Positions 40,652 to 53,417 of a stretch of 64,000 bases of DNA are shown one piece after another (the stretch's first letter is position 1; every line of letters begins with the position of its first letter). Under the pieces are notes generated by a model. That model was not told the DNA's origin, did not search any database, and saw nothing but the letters and a program-made list of their open reading frames with translations. The translations under genes were made by a program, and so were the position numbers. This stretch comes from Adineta vaga (taxonomy: Eukaryota; Rotifera), in NCBI GenBank assembly GCA_021613535.1, contig CP075495.1, positions 6,138,001 through 6,202,000 on the forward strand, given 5' to 3'.

Positions 40652-41911
40652 ATGGATTCAACGAATATTGTCATTCCATTTAATTTTCCATTTGCAATTT
40701 TGGGTAAATAAAAGCACGTCTATCTTTTCGTTTATTATCAACTTAACATTTTAGAACACCGTCATAATTCTGATCCAAATAATAAGCTTGTTTATGCTGT
40801 TGCTGACGGACAATATACATACGGTCCACTTTCATTATATCAATATCATAATGATGAACATTATTCTAAAACGTAAGTTTTTCTTTGTTTAATTCATAAT
40901 TAGGAAATAATTATGTTTGCTTTTGGTTTGAATAGAATACGAGATGAAGAATTACCACCATCGTTACCATGCAAAGTAAAAAGAAAATTATTTTGTTTTT
41001 ATTGGATTATCTTTATTGTGTTTTTGAAATAAAGGAGTTTTATATCATCGAACCAGGTTTTTCAATCGATGATACCATTGAGATAATTGATGAAAATCGT
41101 GGACAAATCTTTGTAAGAGAACTTATTTCGGTTGATGACGATGATTCTATGGTAACAATCGATCAAGAACCAGATCAAGGTTTATTTCATTCATCGATAT
41201 TTCCTTAGCATATTTATCAATTTCTATTTTTTTTTCTTAGTTCATATGAAAGAGCTTTTCAAAGAAATGGCTGAATGTAAAAATGAAATTCGTGATTTAA
41301 AATCTATTGTAAGATTACAATCCTTCTTTTCTATACGATTTTTGAACAAAAAATTATCTTCTAGGTTTTATCAGAAAATCGCTTTACTAAACGTCGATCA
41401 ATTTCGACAGGTAAATAGATTCAACATTGGAATATTTTATTTCAATGAAAACGTTTTATTTTTAGATTCACCAGGTTTTCGTGATGCAGAAAATAATGCT
41501 AAATGGATTCGTGGCGGCGGTGGTGGTAGTCGTTCAACAAATAATGGACATATGTCTGATGATGGTGGTGTATCAACTCCATTACGTTATACGAAAGCAA
41601 CTGGTATTCGTAAACCACAACAAGTTCAATCATCAATCGTTCAACGAAGTGTATCATCAACATTAACTAACAGAAATATTCTAACACCACTTCGAGGTAA
41701 AACAACAGCAACAACAATGTCATCAGTAACAACAAAATATGCAACACCAATGAGAACAACATTAGCAACTAATAAAAAAGTTGTTTTAAAAAATGTCAAA
41801 TCATCCGGTTATGGACAATTTAATGTCATGAATAATACAACAACAACGATCAAAAAACAACAACAACAATTAGCAACATTAGCTACGCCTGGACGATCAT
41901 TTCGAAAATAA
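40652..41911 (+). CDS. Unrecognised 304-residue protein with basic Thr-rich C-terminus
   Basis: Seven exons join in phase: 40652-40703, 40755-40872, 40936-40975, 41035-41179, 41241-41308, 41365-41410 and 41466-41911 (TAA). I do not recognise the family. The N-terminal half (about residues 1-140) looks folded: KLVYAVADGQYTYGPLSLYQ, a beta-like stretch around EFYIIEPGFSIDDTIEIIDE and GQIFVRELIS, an acidic patch, then a short helix (HMKELFKEMAECKNEIRDLK) of coiled-coil character. The C-terminal half is Gly-rich (GGGGGS), then a basic Thr/Ser region with repeated TPLR/TPMR-like motifs. Introns of 51-61 bases fit the compact genes here. The start is the only in-frame ATG that leads into the first splice junction. 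The repeated TP sites could be targets of proline-directed kinases; that is inference. Confidence 0.8.
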
Positions 41912-42700
41912 TTCTTTCGTGCATTTCATCTTTTCGTTTTTTTCCCTATCTCTTATCTTTATCTTTATGTATAGTTGATTACTTTATAAATAATTCGTTT
42001 GTTATATATGATCAAAGCAAAATTCAAAATATCAAATTGGTGTATTTTTTCATCTAGATGTTGTGTTTGTGAAAATAAAATGTATATTTGTTTGAAAAAA
42101 AAATGACAACTCAATTTCTACAGAAAGAATCGCTATTTAATTCTATTGATATTATAATAAAAACAGATCAACTAATCTGAACATTGCAGTTCATTGAAGT
42201 TTTGGAAATCATTAGATTCTAAGCTCTGTCATGTCGACAAAAGCTAAATTTATGTTTAGTAAGCAAAAATTACTATAAAATATCGTTATGAGGAGAAGAG
42301 AATAAAAAATAGAATACTGCAATGAATTCCTACTAGATCGAGATTTTTTTTTAAAATTTCAATTTCTAACGATGAAAATATCATTTCGGTTACAAAGAAG
42401 CCTCGTTTAACAGTCTTATTCCTTCAAATTTATGTATGTGAGGATAAGAGAGAAGGATGTACAGGGTTTTTCTTTCTTTATGTAAGCATGTCATTTATTT
42501 GTTTACATGTTTCTATTTCTTAAAACTACCAATCTTTTCTACTATACACGAGATCGATCGATTTATCGAGGGTTTTAGTTTTCAGACCTGGATACACTAG
42601 AATGATATATAGATATATCTTACCCTTCGTTTTCTTCCTATCCTGCATATATAAACGAATTGCAGAGACTGTATATTTCACTTTTAGAATTACATAAATC
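41912..42700. other. Spacer between the 304-residue gene and SOD
   Basis: Contains the upstream gene's 3' UTR with AATAAA at 42074-42079. The last 170 bases before 42701 should hold the SOD promoter. No further gene seen. Confidence 0.5.
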
Positions 42701-43618
42701 ATGCATTCATCATTCGTGTGTCTTTTCCTAACTATTCTTATCTCCAACCTTTCATGGTCGGTATTAGCCGGTGATTATCCCGTTGTTGGAGTAGTATTAC
42801 TTCAATCAGCACCACGATTTGAAGCATTTGGTACCATTATGATGACCCAAAAGACTGAAGGTTGTTAGTTTTATATTGATAATTCGTATCTATTCCTCGT
42901 TTTATTGAAACAGGCAGTCCAATAACTGTCGAAGGTATCATTTTCAATCTTAAACCAAACAGTCGTTTTGGTTTACATGTTCATGAACAAGGTGATCTTA
43001 CAAATGCATGTCAAAGCACTGGTGCTCACTTTAATCCATATGGAAAAGAAGTAAATTTCGATTTTGAATAATATTTTCATTAAAAACAAAACACATTTAA
43101 ATATTATTTTTAAATTTCTAGCATGGTAGTGAACGAAGTGTTGAACGTCACTGGGGTGATTTTGGAAATATAATGAGTGATAGCTTAGGTATGGCACGTG
43201 TTATGATTACAGTTGAAGAAAGTTCATTGATTGGCGTTGATGGTGTAAGTGTAAATTCATAGAAAACAAATTTGACTGACTCAAGTTTCTTTCTTTTTTT
43301 TAAATAGTATTTTGGCCGAGCTCTTGTACTTCATGAACGTGAAGATGATCTTGGTTTAACTGAACATGAAAAGAGTAAAACAACAGGGTAAGACAAAGAA
43401 TGATTTGTTTTATATTGAACAAATGTTTCTATTATCTTGTAATATTTTATTATAGAAATTCCGGAGAACGTCTTGCTTGTGGTGTTATTGGTATTCGTCG
43501 ACCAACTGATCGTTTACCATTTTCTCAACAAACACAAAAATCTATGACAAATCCACAACGTCCAATGAGTTTCGTTCCAACATGGCGTCAACAAGCACCC
43601 AACACGAGAACAGTTTAA
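42701..43618 (+). CDS. Secreted Cu/Zn superoxide dismutase
   Basis: Five exons join in phase: 42701-42860, 42914-43050, 43122-43244, 43308-43387 and 43456-43618. They give 220 residues. Residues 1-23 form a signal peptide ([17 protein letters not shown], then GDYPVV), so the enzyme is secreted, not cytosolic SOD1. It dismutates superoxide to oxygen and hydrogen peroxide. The metal ligands are all present: copper H75, H77, H92 and H149; zinc H92, H100, H109 and D112, read from [28 protein letters not shown] and LVLHERED. The disulfide cysteines (C86, C175) and the active-site arginine (R172 in [10 protein letters not shown]) are also kept. About 40 residues after the usual end ([14 protein letters not shown] onward) are Pro/Gln/Arg-rich and may hold the enzyme to the extracellular matrix; that is inference. 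Secure call. Confidence 0.96.
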
Positions 43619-44153
43619 GATAATAAACGAACTAGTTTTATTCTTTTTCTTATTCTATTACTGACATATTAAAAGATCCATTTCATGTATTTGGATGGAT
43701 TAGAGATTTTCTTTCTAATAAAAAAAATACAAAAATACGAACAAAATTTTACATAGGACAAAAAGTTGATAAAATATATGTGGCTTCTATTAAAATTTCA
43801 GCAAAAATATAGCTAGTTCTTTTAATCGTTTATGTTAACAAATACTTATTCTTTGAATTGAATGTTTGAAATATTGGAAACATATTTATCTATCTGATGA
43901 GTACTGTTATCGTACAACTAGTCGTGTTACCGTTTAACATTTTAAAGTTTGGGGTTTTTTTCTACACACTTTTCTGTTTCTTTTCGACACATTTTTTTTA
44001 ATACGCCCTGTCTCAAAGAAATACAATCAATGATTGAAAAGAAAACACACGAGCAGAAGAATTTGTTGACATAAGCATTTTTCAAACTTCACTTCTTTTT
44101 TCGTTTTGATGAAAAAAGAAAAAGAAGAAAAAGACTTTTGACTATCTTGAGAC
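43619..44153. other. Spacer between SOD and the SEA-domain gene
   Basis: SOD 3' UTR with AATAAA at 43717-43722, then AT-rich sequence with a purine-rich block (GAAAAAAGAAAAAGAAG) just before the next ATG. No gene seen. Confidence 0.5.
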
Positions 44154-47100
44154 ATGACTACACATAGTGATAATGATGTTAAATTAACTCTTGAATCAAA
44201 TGGTATTATGTCATATAAACGACTTGATGGACAATCAACTCCTAGTACATATTCATCAATTGTTCTTAGTAATTATAGTGATGATGAAGACGAAGAAAAT
44301 GATGATCAAAATCAGTTACCAACAGTAAAATGGAAACGAGAAAAATTTTTAAATAATGTTGATAGTAATATGTAAGTTGAATCATTTGTTATTTTATTTT
44401 TACTCATTTCGCCCAAGATAAAGATTAACAACTAATCCTAAAGTAAAGAAAACAGACATGCTTTTTTTGTTCTTAAATATTATCATTGATAAAATGTCAG
44501 TATATTCTAATATCTATGCGTATTTAAAGACGTATAGAGAAATTAATGAATAGATATGCTTCTGTCCGCACAATTATCAAGAAAACTTTCTCCATTATTA
44601 AAAAAACAATCGACGTAGGAGAATAATAAACTTGTCCTACTTTTGATTATATCTAATAAAAATTTGTCTTTATCTTTTTTTAAGTGAACGACTTCCAAAC
44701 TGTACTGATGTTCTTAATAACTACGTCATGTCTTCAGAAGATAAGACTAATGCATCATTTGATGATGGATTACGACCATTACCATCACGACGATTACCAC
44801 CAATTCCTGCTGATAAATTACATCGAGTCAGTATTCTTCACGAAAATATCAATTTAGATTAAAACTAAAAATAACGTCTATCTCATTTTAGAGAAATCCA
44901 CAAATAGTACGACAAGAATTTACAATGCTCGAAGATTTTGTTTCTGATGCTGATTTAGTCGATATACATCTAAATGAAATGCCTGGTCTTCAAAATACAG
45001 GTAATTCTTTGTGACAATGAAAATCTTCATTTTAGTATTAAAATCGAACAATTTATTAGATCAATGGAAGCGTATTGCTGGTCGTGCAAATCAATCATCA
45101 CCACCTTTATCTCGTCAATATTATCGAACAGTCATATCAGCTTCGGATTTACAGGATGGACAAGACCGCAACCATTAGGTTCTTATCGACGACCAGGTCG
45201 CATTGATCCTGAGCCAATTGTATCCAATGCTGGAACATCTTTAGGTCGATTACCTCGTCGTCGAATTTTACTAGGTTCATTTATTGCTGTTGTCATTGTT
45301 GCAGTTGTAGTGTCCGTAGTTCTTGCTATTACAATTGGTAAAATAAATCTTAGATAATTGACATTCTATCTCAATCATTGATTTTCTTTTTCTCTATTCT
45401 AGTACAAAAATCTGTTGTAACAACAACTGACTATTACGAAGGAAGTGTTTATGTTCGTGCAAGATTCAATGAATTACTTCTCAATCCATCTTCAACATTA
45501 GCAAAAAGTTATAAAAGAGAGCTTTGTTCTTTAGTAAGTACTATTATTTTGTCCTTCTTTTCTTCCTTTCTATCGATAATTGAGTCATGTTCTTTGAATA
45601 TGCGGTGTGTAAATTTCGACTTCGTGACACATGTTTATAAAATCATAATCTATGTTTGATGGCTTAATCGTTATTAAATTTTCTTGAAATCCCATGTTGA
45701 TACAAATATGAATTTTAAAAGATATTTAAAAAAGAATGTATCTCATATTTAATTCCCATGATATCATTTAGTCAATTCTTATTCATTTCATTGATTGACT
45801 ATTCTTGTCGAATATATCATTTACGGTTGGTTACAATCGAGGAAAAGTTAAGATGAAGAAGAAGAAGAAAAATCTTTCGAAATAAGATATATATATTAGG
45901 ATTATTATAACAAGATCGGAAAAGAGGAAAGAGAAAAAAGAAGATTTATTCTTCTTCGTCTTCTTCTTGTTTAGCATTCGTTCATGTTCAGCGGTCGATC
46001 GGTTGGTTCGCGATTACTTATTCTAGTGTAGAGCCAATTTGATTTTTATCTGCAACTATCTATTGAGCTAGAATGTTCATGCAATAAGAAACAAAATTAA
46101 ATTAGATCGAGCGTGTGCATGTTTCGATCAGTCTTCCTTTCTCTTAAACAACTTGCCGTTTTTCTTGGCTAAAGACTTTTCTCGTCTTTTCTTTCTCTCC
46201 TTCTTATCTAGATTGGAACGACACTCGCAGATACACGAACGAAATATGCTATATTCTATTCTACTTGTGTTGTAACTGCTTTTCATAATGGAAGTATTAT
46301 TGCGGATTTTGTTCTTGGTTTTACTCAACATCAAAATGTAACATATTTAAATTTATTTCTTAATCGAACATTAGTTAATAAACCATTATTTGATGGAACA
46401 ATTTCTTCGATAACATTTTATTTAAATGATACAAATACAAATTCTACAGGTGTTAGCAATGATGATCCAGTTTATTCGACACATTCAGAAAAATTCATCA
46501 TGACCGAACAAAATTCAATCAATGAAACTTCACAACAACCGGCACATACATCGTATACAACTGTGACGTATACAACACTTGAAAAAGGTTTGTCTATAAC
46601 TATATCTGAAACCATAACAATTACTAACAATAATCTTGATAAATCACCGATTAATAATAAAAATTATGAAGTTATTCTGATACCAACAATTGAAAATACG
46701 AAAGCAGTTGTTGTTCCTACGGGTAATACGAACGAAAAAACGTTGTTACCCGCAACTACGAACAATGTTATTCCAACAAGATCTTCATCTCAAGTTAATC
46801 TCCTTCGACCAATTAAACCAATTAATGATGTAAATTTTGCTTATATTGATGCATCAAGTGATGATCGATCGTATAGTTCAGGAGATGGTATTTAAATCTA
46901 GATGTATACATATATATTTCTTTCGTATTGTGTTTCGCCTTAGTTTCCTTTAGAATGCCTTTATTTGTTTGTTCGATTGGTTATTTTAATATCTTATCAT
47001 TCTTGTTTAGCTATGTCCACTCTAGGAGATATAACTACTCGAGATTCGACAACAACAGATTCAACAACATCACTTAGCGATGGAACAATAACAGATTCTA

Positions 47101-48431
47101 CGTCAACTTTGGCAAATAATTTTATCTTACCAACAACAATAACAAATCCATCGAGAATATCAACAAATCGTCCGATTCCGACAAATCGACCACCAGTACC
47201 AGCTACTACTGATAGTAGTGAAGAAAAAAAAACACGTTCTTCACGTTTCAATTCTAATACAGTCAAACGTCAACGACGTTCAGTTATTCCAAAAAATCAA
47301 CGTCGTCTATTGCAATATGAATTAATGCCTACGGGAAAAATTTATTATGTTGATCGACCATTCTATAATGAAAAGAAGAATTTTAAAGGTGATCATGATG
47401 ATAATTCCAGTGCTGTCCTTAGTACAATATTATCTCGTTCAAGTTCCGTTGATACATTGAGTGATAAACGTCATCGTCAACATCAACATCAACATAGTCG
47501 AAAATATAATCCAGATTTATCACCGAAAAAGCCAGAACCAACAAAACTATCTGTAGGTGGAAGATTAGCATCAAATAATAATCTAACGACAACAACGATG
47601 TCATCATTTAAACCAATAAATTCTATGAAAAAGAGTCGTTTTTCTTCATTTGAACCAACAGATGAATCGCTTGATCAAGTTTTTGATGTTCTAATTGCTG
47701 CTGAAAAACGACGAGAAGAACATGATTTTTGGAGAGAAAAATTTGATCATCGTTCAACATCAACACGAATTCCAATTTCAAATAGTCGAACACAAGAATC
47801 AACCAATGCAAATACAATACCATTTCTTCGTTCGAAACAAACTCAACTAACTCCAAATTCAATTGTGAACAATACTGAGAGTCGTTCACAATCTTATACT
47901 AATAAGCGTACTTCACTGTATGAAGCTATCAGTCGACAGAATGGTTGTTTATTAGAAGATTGTCTTCGACGACGAACACATATTGCTCAACAACAATTAC
48001 CTCCACCACCAGCAGAACGTAATTATTCTCCTAATACGATTTATTCGACTAATTATCCAAAACAACAAATACCATTCGTCAATAAATCAGCGACAATTCC
48101 TGCTCAACAATCAGCACGTATTCTTTCGATACCAAATGGTCGAGTTGGTCGAGCTCCCCAAGCTCGACAAACATCGGATGAACTTTCTTCAACATCTGAT
48201 ATTTGGGCAGCACGTTCTACGCTCGAAAATGACATGTCTCATAATCCAAAAGCAATAAATCGTATACGTACTCCATCCGCTGCTAATCGTAGTCGAATCA
48301 ATCAACAGAAAATTCTCAATAGTAAACGTGCATTAAGTGCCGAACAACAGAAAAGCAATCGAACGCAGAATAAGAATTTTTCATCCACAACAAAAAGTAA
48401 ATTTTTTGATTTATTTAAATTTACTCGTTAA
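44154..48431 (+). CDS. Single-pass membrane protein with SEA domain and long low-complexity C-terminus
   Basis: Eight exons join in phase: 44154-44371, 44685-44826, 44892-45000, 45060-45080, 45155-45337, 45403-45533, 46212-46887 and 47011-48431. They give 966 residues. There is no signal peptide. Residues 1-200 are hydrophilic and acidic, then RRR precedes one membrane helix (about 201-224, LLGSFIAVVIVAVVVSVVLA), giving a type II topology. A SEA domain follows (about 230-350: YYEGSVYVRARFNELL, YKRELCSL, YSTCVVTAFHNGSIIADF). It contains the G-S-[VI]-[VI] autocleavage motif at G295-S296 before a beta strand. SEA domains break themselves there, yet stay associated, in mucins and enteropeptidase-like proteins. 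Next comes a Thr/Ser/Asn-rich stretch with many N-x-T/S sites, a furin-like KRQRR (579-583), and a basic Ser-rich tail. The last exon could be a separate gene: the exon-7 frame reaches a stop at 46895 if unspliced. Exon 4 uses a weak donor (GTCGTG). Confidence 0.7.
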
Positions 48432-48510
48432 ATTATTCTCGCTCATTTTCTTCACAACAATAATATAACAAAAAAAAAGCAGCAACGGAATACGAAAGAT
48501 TTCATATTAG

Positions 48511-50437
48511 TCAAATAAAAACCGGAAAAAGAATTCTTTCAGCTTGTTCAATGCCATAAAGAAAATAAATGAAAAATCCAATAATCATCCAAAATATAAA
48601 CCGTATCCATGTTATCGAACTTAATTTTAACATTAAATATATATTGAAAAAAATACTTAAGATTGGTAGCCATGGTACGCATGGCGTAAGAAAAATATTT
48701 TCCAAATCTTCCGAAAGATTTTGTTTTCTTTTCGAAAATTTTTTATAAATTATGTATATTAAAAGATATAATAAAACGAAAAAGATGACGATGAAGATTG
48801 GATTTATATAATCATGTTGTTCAAATGAATGAATCGAAATGAAACATAATAATATTATAATTCCGATGATTGAAAATAAGTTTTTACTTAAATCATAAGT
48901 ATCATCATCTTTCATTTCATAACGTGAAATTAATACAGCTAAAGCGACTTGAGTATAAGCAATCAATGTTCCTATACTTAACATTTCAACTAAGGTTAAT
49001 AAATCGAATACTAAGGCCATTAATGCTGCTGCAAAACCACCGATTAATGTTGCATAAATAGGTGTATGAGATCTAGTTGAGATTTTACTGAATAACGAAA
49101 ATAATAGGCCATCGGACGCCATTGAATATAAGACACGAGGTAATGGAAATAATGAACCAATGATACTTGATGTCAAACCTGTTACTGCACCGATTGCGAC
49201 TAGAAACAAAAGAAAAATATATTAATCATTGAATAAATTATAAGTCTAAGAATGCCTACTTGCAATTTTAACATGTGGAAGTCCAACACGATCGAATGCA
49301 TCAGGTAATGATGCATCAACTCGTATTGAATAATAAGGAATAATTAAGGTTAAAACTGCACTAACAGCACAATAGACAAGACAACAAATGAGAAGAACAA
49401 AACAGATACTAATTGGAATTGCTCGTCGAGGATTTTCTGTTTCTTCACCTGTTGTTGCAATTAAATCAAAGCCAACAAATGCATAAAAACATGTTGCTGC
49501 ACCAGACAATACACCAGAGATTGAATAAGGTAAAAATCCACCTTGTCCGGCGTTAGTTATTGTTTGATTTTGTTTAATTTGATCCATTGATATATGCCAA
49601 TTATCAGTATTCGCTTTCGAAAGACCACTTATAACAATAACTAAAATATAACAAAATATTCGACGATCTTCTTTTCGTTTTAAGAAAAAAATTACTTGCA
49701 ACACTCATTAAATTAACAAGTGTACAAATACTATTCGTTCGACTCGATTCTTTCACTCCAATAGTAAGAATAATTGTAGTAATTATTGTTAGACAAAATG
49801 CTCCAATATCCATATAGGGTGCAAATATTCCCATTGGATTAGGAAATGGAAATGGAAAATTTTGTTGAAAGAAAATACTCATACGAAAATTCATTATTGA
49901 ATCAACTGAACTTGTCCAAGCACGTGCTGCCGATGCTATCTAAGTCAAATAAAAATCTTTTTTATATCAATTATGAAACAATCACTATTCCTTACCAGCA
50001 CCTACGATATATTCGAGAATTAAATTCCAACCTAAAAGATCAAAATTAAACTGATTGTTCAGCAAAACAATTCGAATAGTTAAACCTGTAATAAACGCTG
50101 CTAATTCTCCAAGAATAACATATGAATAAACATAGGCCGATCCAGCACGTGGATATTTGGAACCTAATTCTGCATAACATAAGCCCGAAAATAATGAAGC
50201 TATACCAGCAATCAGAAATGATAAGAGTACACCAGGGCCAGCTAAATTTCTTGCCACTGTACCAGCAAGGATATAAATGCCAGCACCTAATGTACTACCA
50301 ATACCTAAGATAGTTAGATCGATCACTGTTAAACATCGTCGTAATTGTGAATGAAGAGCACTAGTTGGTGTAAGTCGTTTGCGACGCGAAAAAATAGTTA
50401 ATGCTTTTTGCATACGATTATTCTTTTCTGTACTCAT
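48511..50437 (-). CDS. Cationic amino acid transporter (SLC7 CAT family)
   Basis: Five minus-strand exons join in phase: 50437-50086, 50031-49996, 49935-49696, 49640-49260 and 49199-48511. They give 565 residues. After a basic N-terminus (RRKRLTPTSALHSQLRRCL), the APC-superfamily core begins with LGIGSTLGAGIYILAG, then GLCYAELGSKYPRAGSAYVY with the Glu conserved in CATs, GWNLILEYIVGA, and GFDLIATTGEETENPRRAIP. The C-terminal half has FPLPRVLYSMASDGLLF and the CAT-specific PCVPWLPILSIFFNIYLMLK followed by the last helices. The family moves arginine, lysine and ornithine across the plasma membrane; some members (SLC7A4, SLC7A14) have other or unclear substrates, so the substrate here is inferred. 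It is slightly shorter than vertebrate CATs (about 620-650). The 3' end faces the SEA-domain gene across only 79 bases. Secure family call. Confidence 0.93.
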
Positions 50438-53410
50438 GGATAAAAGATTTCACGATTAAATATGAAACAGATCTTTTTTTGATTACGCAAATATTTGATT
50501 CGATCTCAATCAAATTAGTTCTCTTAAATCAAGTACATTACAGATTGTAATTCACAATATAGCCGTGTTAAACTTCATGATTTGCTGTGTATTGAAAGTA
50601 GTGATGTATGACGACCATACCAACGTAATCAAAAAAGTAGAAGTATATATATGCACGCATGCATGCATGCAGGAGATTTTTTTTCTTCCTTTTTTTCTTC
50701 TCGCAAAAGTTATTTGCTTTTTTCAATTTTTTTTCCTCGTCCTCGTTGTATGCAAACGACCGTCAAATACACGCAAAACTTAAATACTTTCACACATACA
50801 AGACGACAAATATATATATGTATATACATGTTTGAGTGCTCAGGGAAGAAAAAAGAACGGAGAAGTAAAATTAAAACATACATTGGATGGAATTCATAAA
50901 TATTTTAATATACACTGAAGATGTTATCTATGAAGATGAAAAAAAGAATGTTTATTGATGATCAAATGTGAAATAGGTCTATATATATATGTATATGCTC
51001 GAAATTATGACACGCATGCATAGAAACATATTTATTTTGTTCAACCGAATCACTCCGCCTTCAAAGGCTGAAATCGGTCACTAAAATAATGGTAGACTAT
51101 ATATATATATATAGACGTAAAATGAAGAAGACAAAAGTAGGACGAGCAGACTTTTTCTGCAAGCTGATTGATTATATTAAACAACGTATGTATTGTGTTA
51201 ATTCATGTTTATTATCTAAATGAATATCATTCGAGACAGAGAAAGAAAACGAAAGAAAGAGTCGTTTTGAGTTCAGAAATAAGAAATTGCGTTTTCTTCT
51301 TGTGAATATCAAAACTTATTGACATGATTCGATGTAATCGATGAACACTAAAAGTTAAGAGATATTGTCTGGCTTTTGCTTTTCATTTTTATTAGTCGCG
51401 TATGTTCATATGCACGCGAATCAATTCGAACAATTTATTTTCGTGAATTCATCTAGTTGAATATATGATTGATGGCGAATTCAATGAAAGAATTTCTTTG
51501 ATTTTTTTTTTCTTTGTCACTAGATATCATGCATGATATTATCTCATTAACATATCTAATATATGAAGAAAAGAATCTTCAGCAATAAAACGAGTCTTTC
51601 GTTTTTCGATTTTTATTACACACATTTTGAATGAGAATTTATTGAACGTGTCATTGTAGATATGTTCTATATATCGATTGTATCGAATGATATAGATCAA
51701 ACAACGAATAGTAATGTTTCGTCGTTTGTATTTACACGCACTCTTTGTCATTGAGTTGAAATCTTTCGTTTGATACTGATCAACTATCGACTTGCGTATA
51801 AAGAACGTATATGAATGTAAAAAAGTATTACTAAATGACTAAGTAGTAGTATATGTGTCTGTGTGCTTATATATGGACACTCTTCGAGACATTTTTCTTC
51901 TTCATCACCACCTTACGACCTATTTTCAAGAGAGTCTATATATGCAGGCGTTCGATCACACTTTCAAATGAAATACAAGTGTAGGTAATAAGTGTGGACA
52001 ACGGCATATTTTATCAGTTTTCAACTTGACATAAAGTATCGAACAAGTGATACAATGTATGAAATTAAGAATAGACGAAATAGAAGTACACTTGAAAATA
52101 TTGATGCAGAAGTCAACTAACATTTATTACAAATGAGATTCAGTTTGTTTTTTTGTCAGAAAACTAACCATTATATAAATTCGACATAAAAGATTACGAT
52201 TAATTTAGATGATTTCTTACTATTTTTTTTCATCTGAAAATATTAACTTATTTTATTTTAGATCTATTCTTGGCTTGAGCCCACGTATCATCTTCTCATT
52301 TTAGTTCAATGAGTTTGCTTGACGTCGAGTGCTCTTATATTCAATTATCAATATTGTACAAAAAAAGAACATAAAATTTTCAAATTTACATTGAACTAAA
52401 GGAGAAGCTTTTCGACGCTTCTCCTCCTCCTCCTCCTCCTCCTCTTGCTCACTTAGATTTCATCTGTTGGCCTATCAAATACAGACCATCAAAAATAACA
52501 ATAATATTAACGACAACTAGTGATTATTATCTTATTGTTACAAAACGTACTAAATCAAAATACGGTAAATATTTTCGTTTTATTTCTATACATTATTAAA
52601 CACATTGACCTCATTGAACAGCTATGATTATTGCAAGTAATATCGATGAGTCTTCTCGAACACTGCATGATCATATGTGAATAAATGCATTGTTTCGAAA
52701 AACGAAAAAAGAAAGAAAGAAGATTGAAGATAGTAACTGTTTTATATCAGTTTCTTACGTATTCATTGAGATTCGCTATTTGAAATATGTCACACATTTG
52801 AATAATATCAAGCAATCTCATAAATCAAACAATCGATTAGTATTATCGACTTTTCTTTTTCTTTACTTTCTTTTCTTTTATCTGATAGAAAATATCATTT
52901 TAGCTGACTGTCGATACGTCATCAATACTCCAATCGATCAACGTGATTATTCATCGCCAATATTTTACTTATATATATATATATATATATACAAAAAACG
53001 AACGTAGTAAGGGCAATAACCAACAACTGATCATTTAATTGCTAAAAAGTAGGTATGATAGCCTAAAGAACTATTACCTCTATAAGTGCACACCTGTACA
53101 TATAGATGCACATATATGTATTTTAAAAAGCTTTTTGAACCTTGAAATATTGATACTGGTAATCATTATCATTACAATGAAAATGAGATGACACAATCAT
53201 GTTGTAGGTGTGTGGTGTGAATACAATAGATCAGTACGTTTTATAGCTTTTGTTCTTCCAAGGTGTGGAGAATATGCATGATCGAGTGCATTATGAAAAC
53301 TATTTGTTAACAACATTATGTTAACGAAATATTCTCAAATAGATAGTCATTTTTACTCCTCATCTCCACTCAAAGGTATCTAGAAACTTTGAAATATTAT
53401 TTTTGTTTTA
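50438..53410. other. Divergent intergenic region, CAT / second giant gene
   Basis: About 3 kb without a supported exon. It contains a GCATGCATGC run near 50655-50670, several TA microsatellites (about 50980, 51101 and 52973) and a CTC repeat. An acceptor (TTTTAG) ends at 53411, just before the start codon of the next gene, so a non-coding first exon of that gene must lie in or upstream of this region. Confidence 0.5.
52421..52445. repeat. (CTC)n microsatellite
   Basis: CTC repeated about seven times, following a short inverted repeat (GGAGAAGC ... GCTTCTCC, 52401-52424). Confidence 0.8.
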
Positions 53411-53417
53411 GATTCCG

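Noticed and set aside
41246-41465. Continuous 221-codon open frame through two introns of the 304-residue gene
   Set aside because: The introns at 41309-41364 and 41411-41465 happen to be open; splicing gives the frame that links all exons, with good borders.
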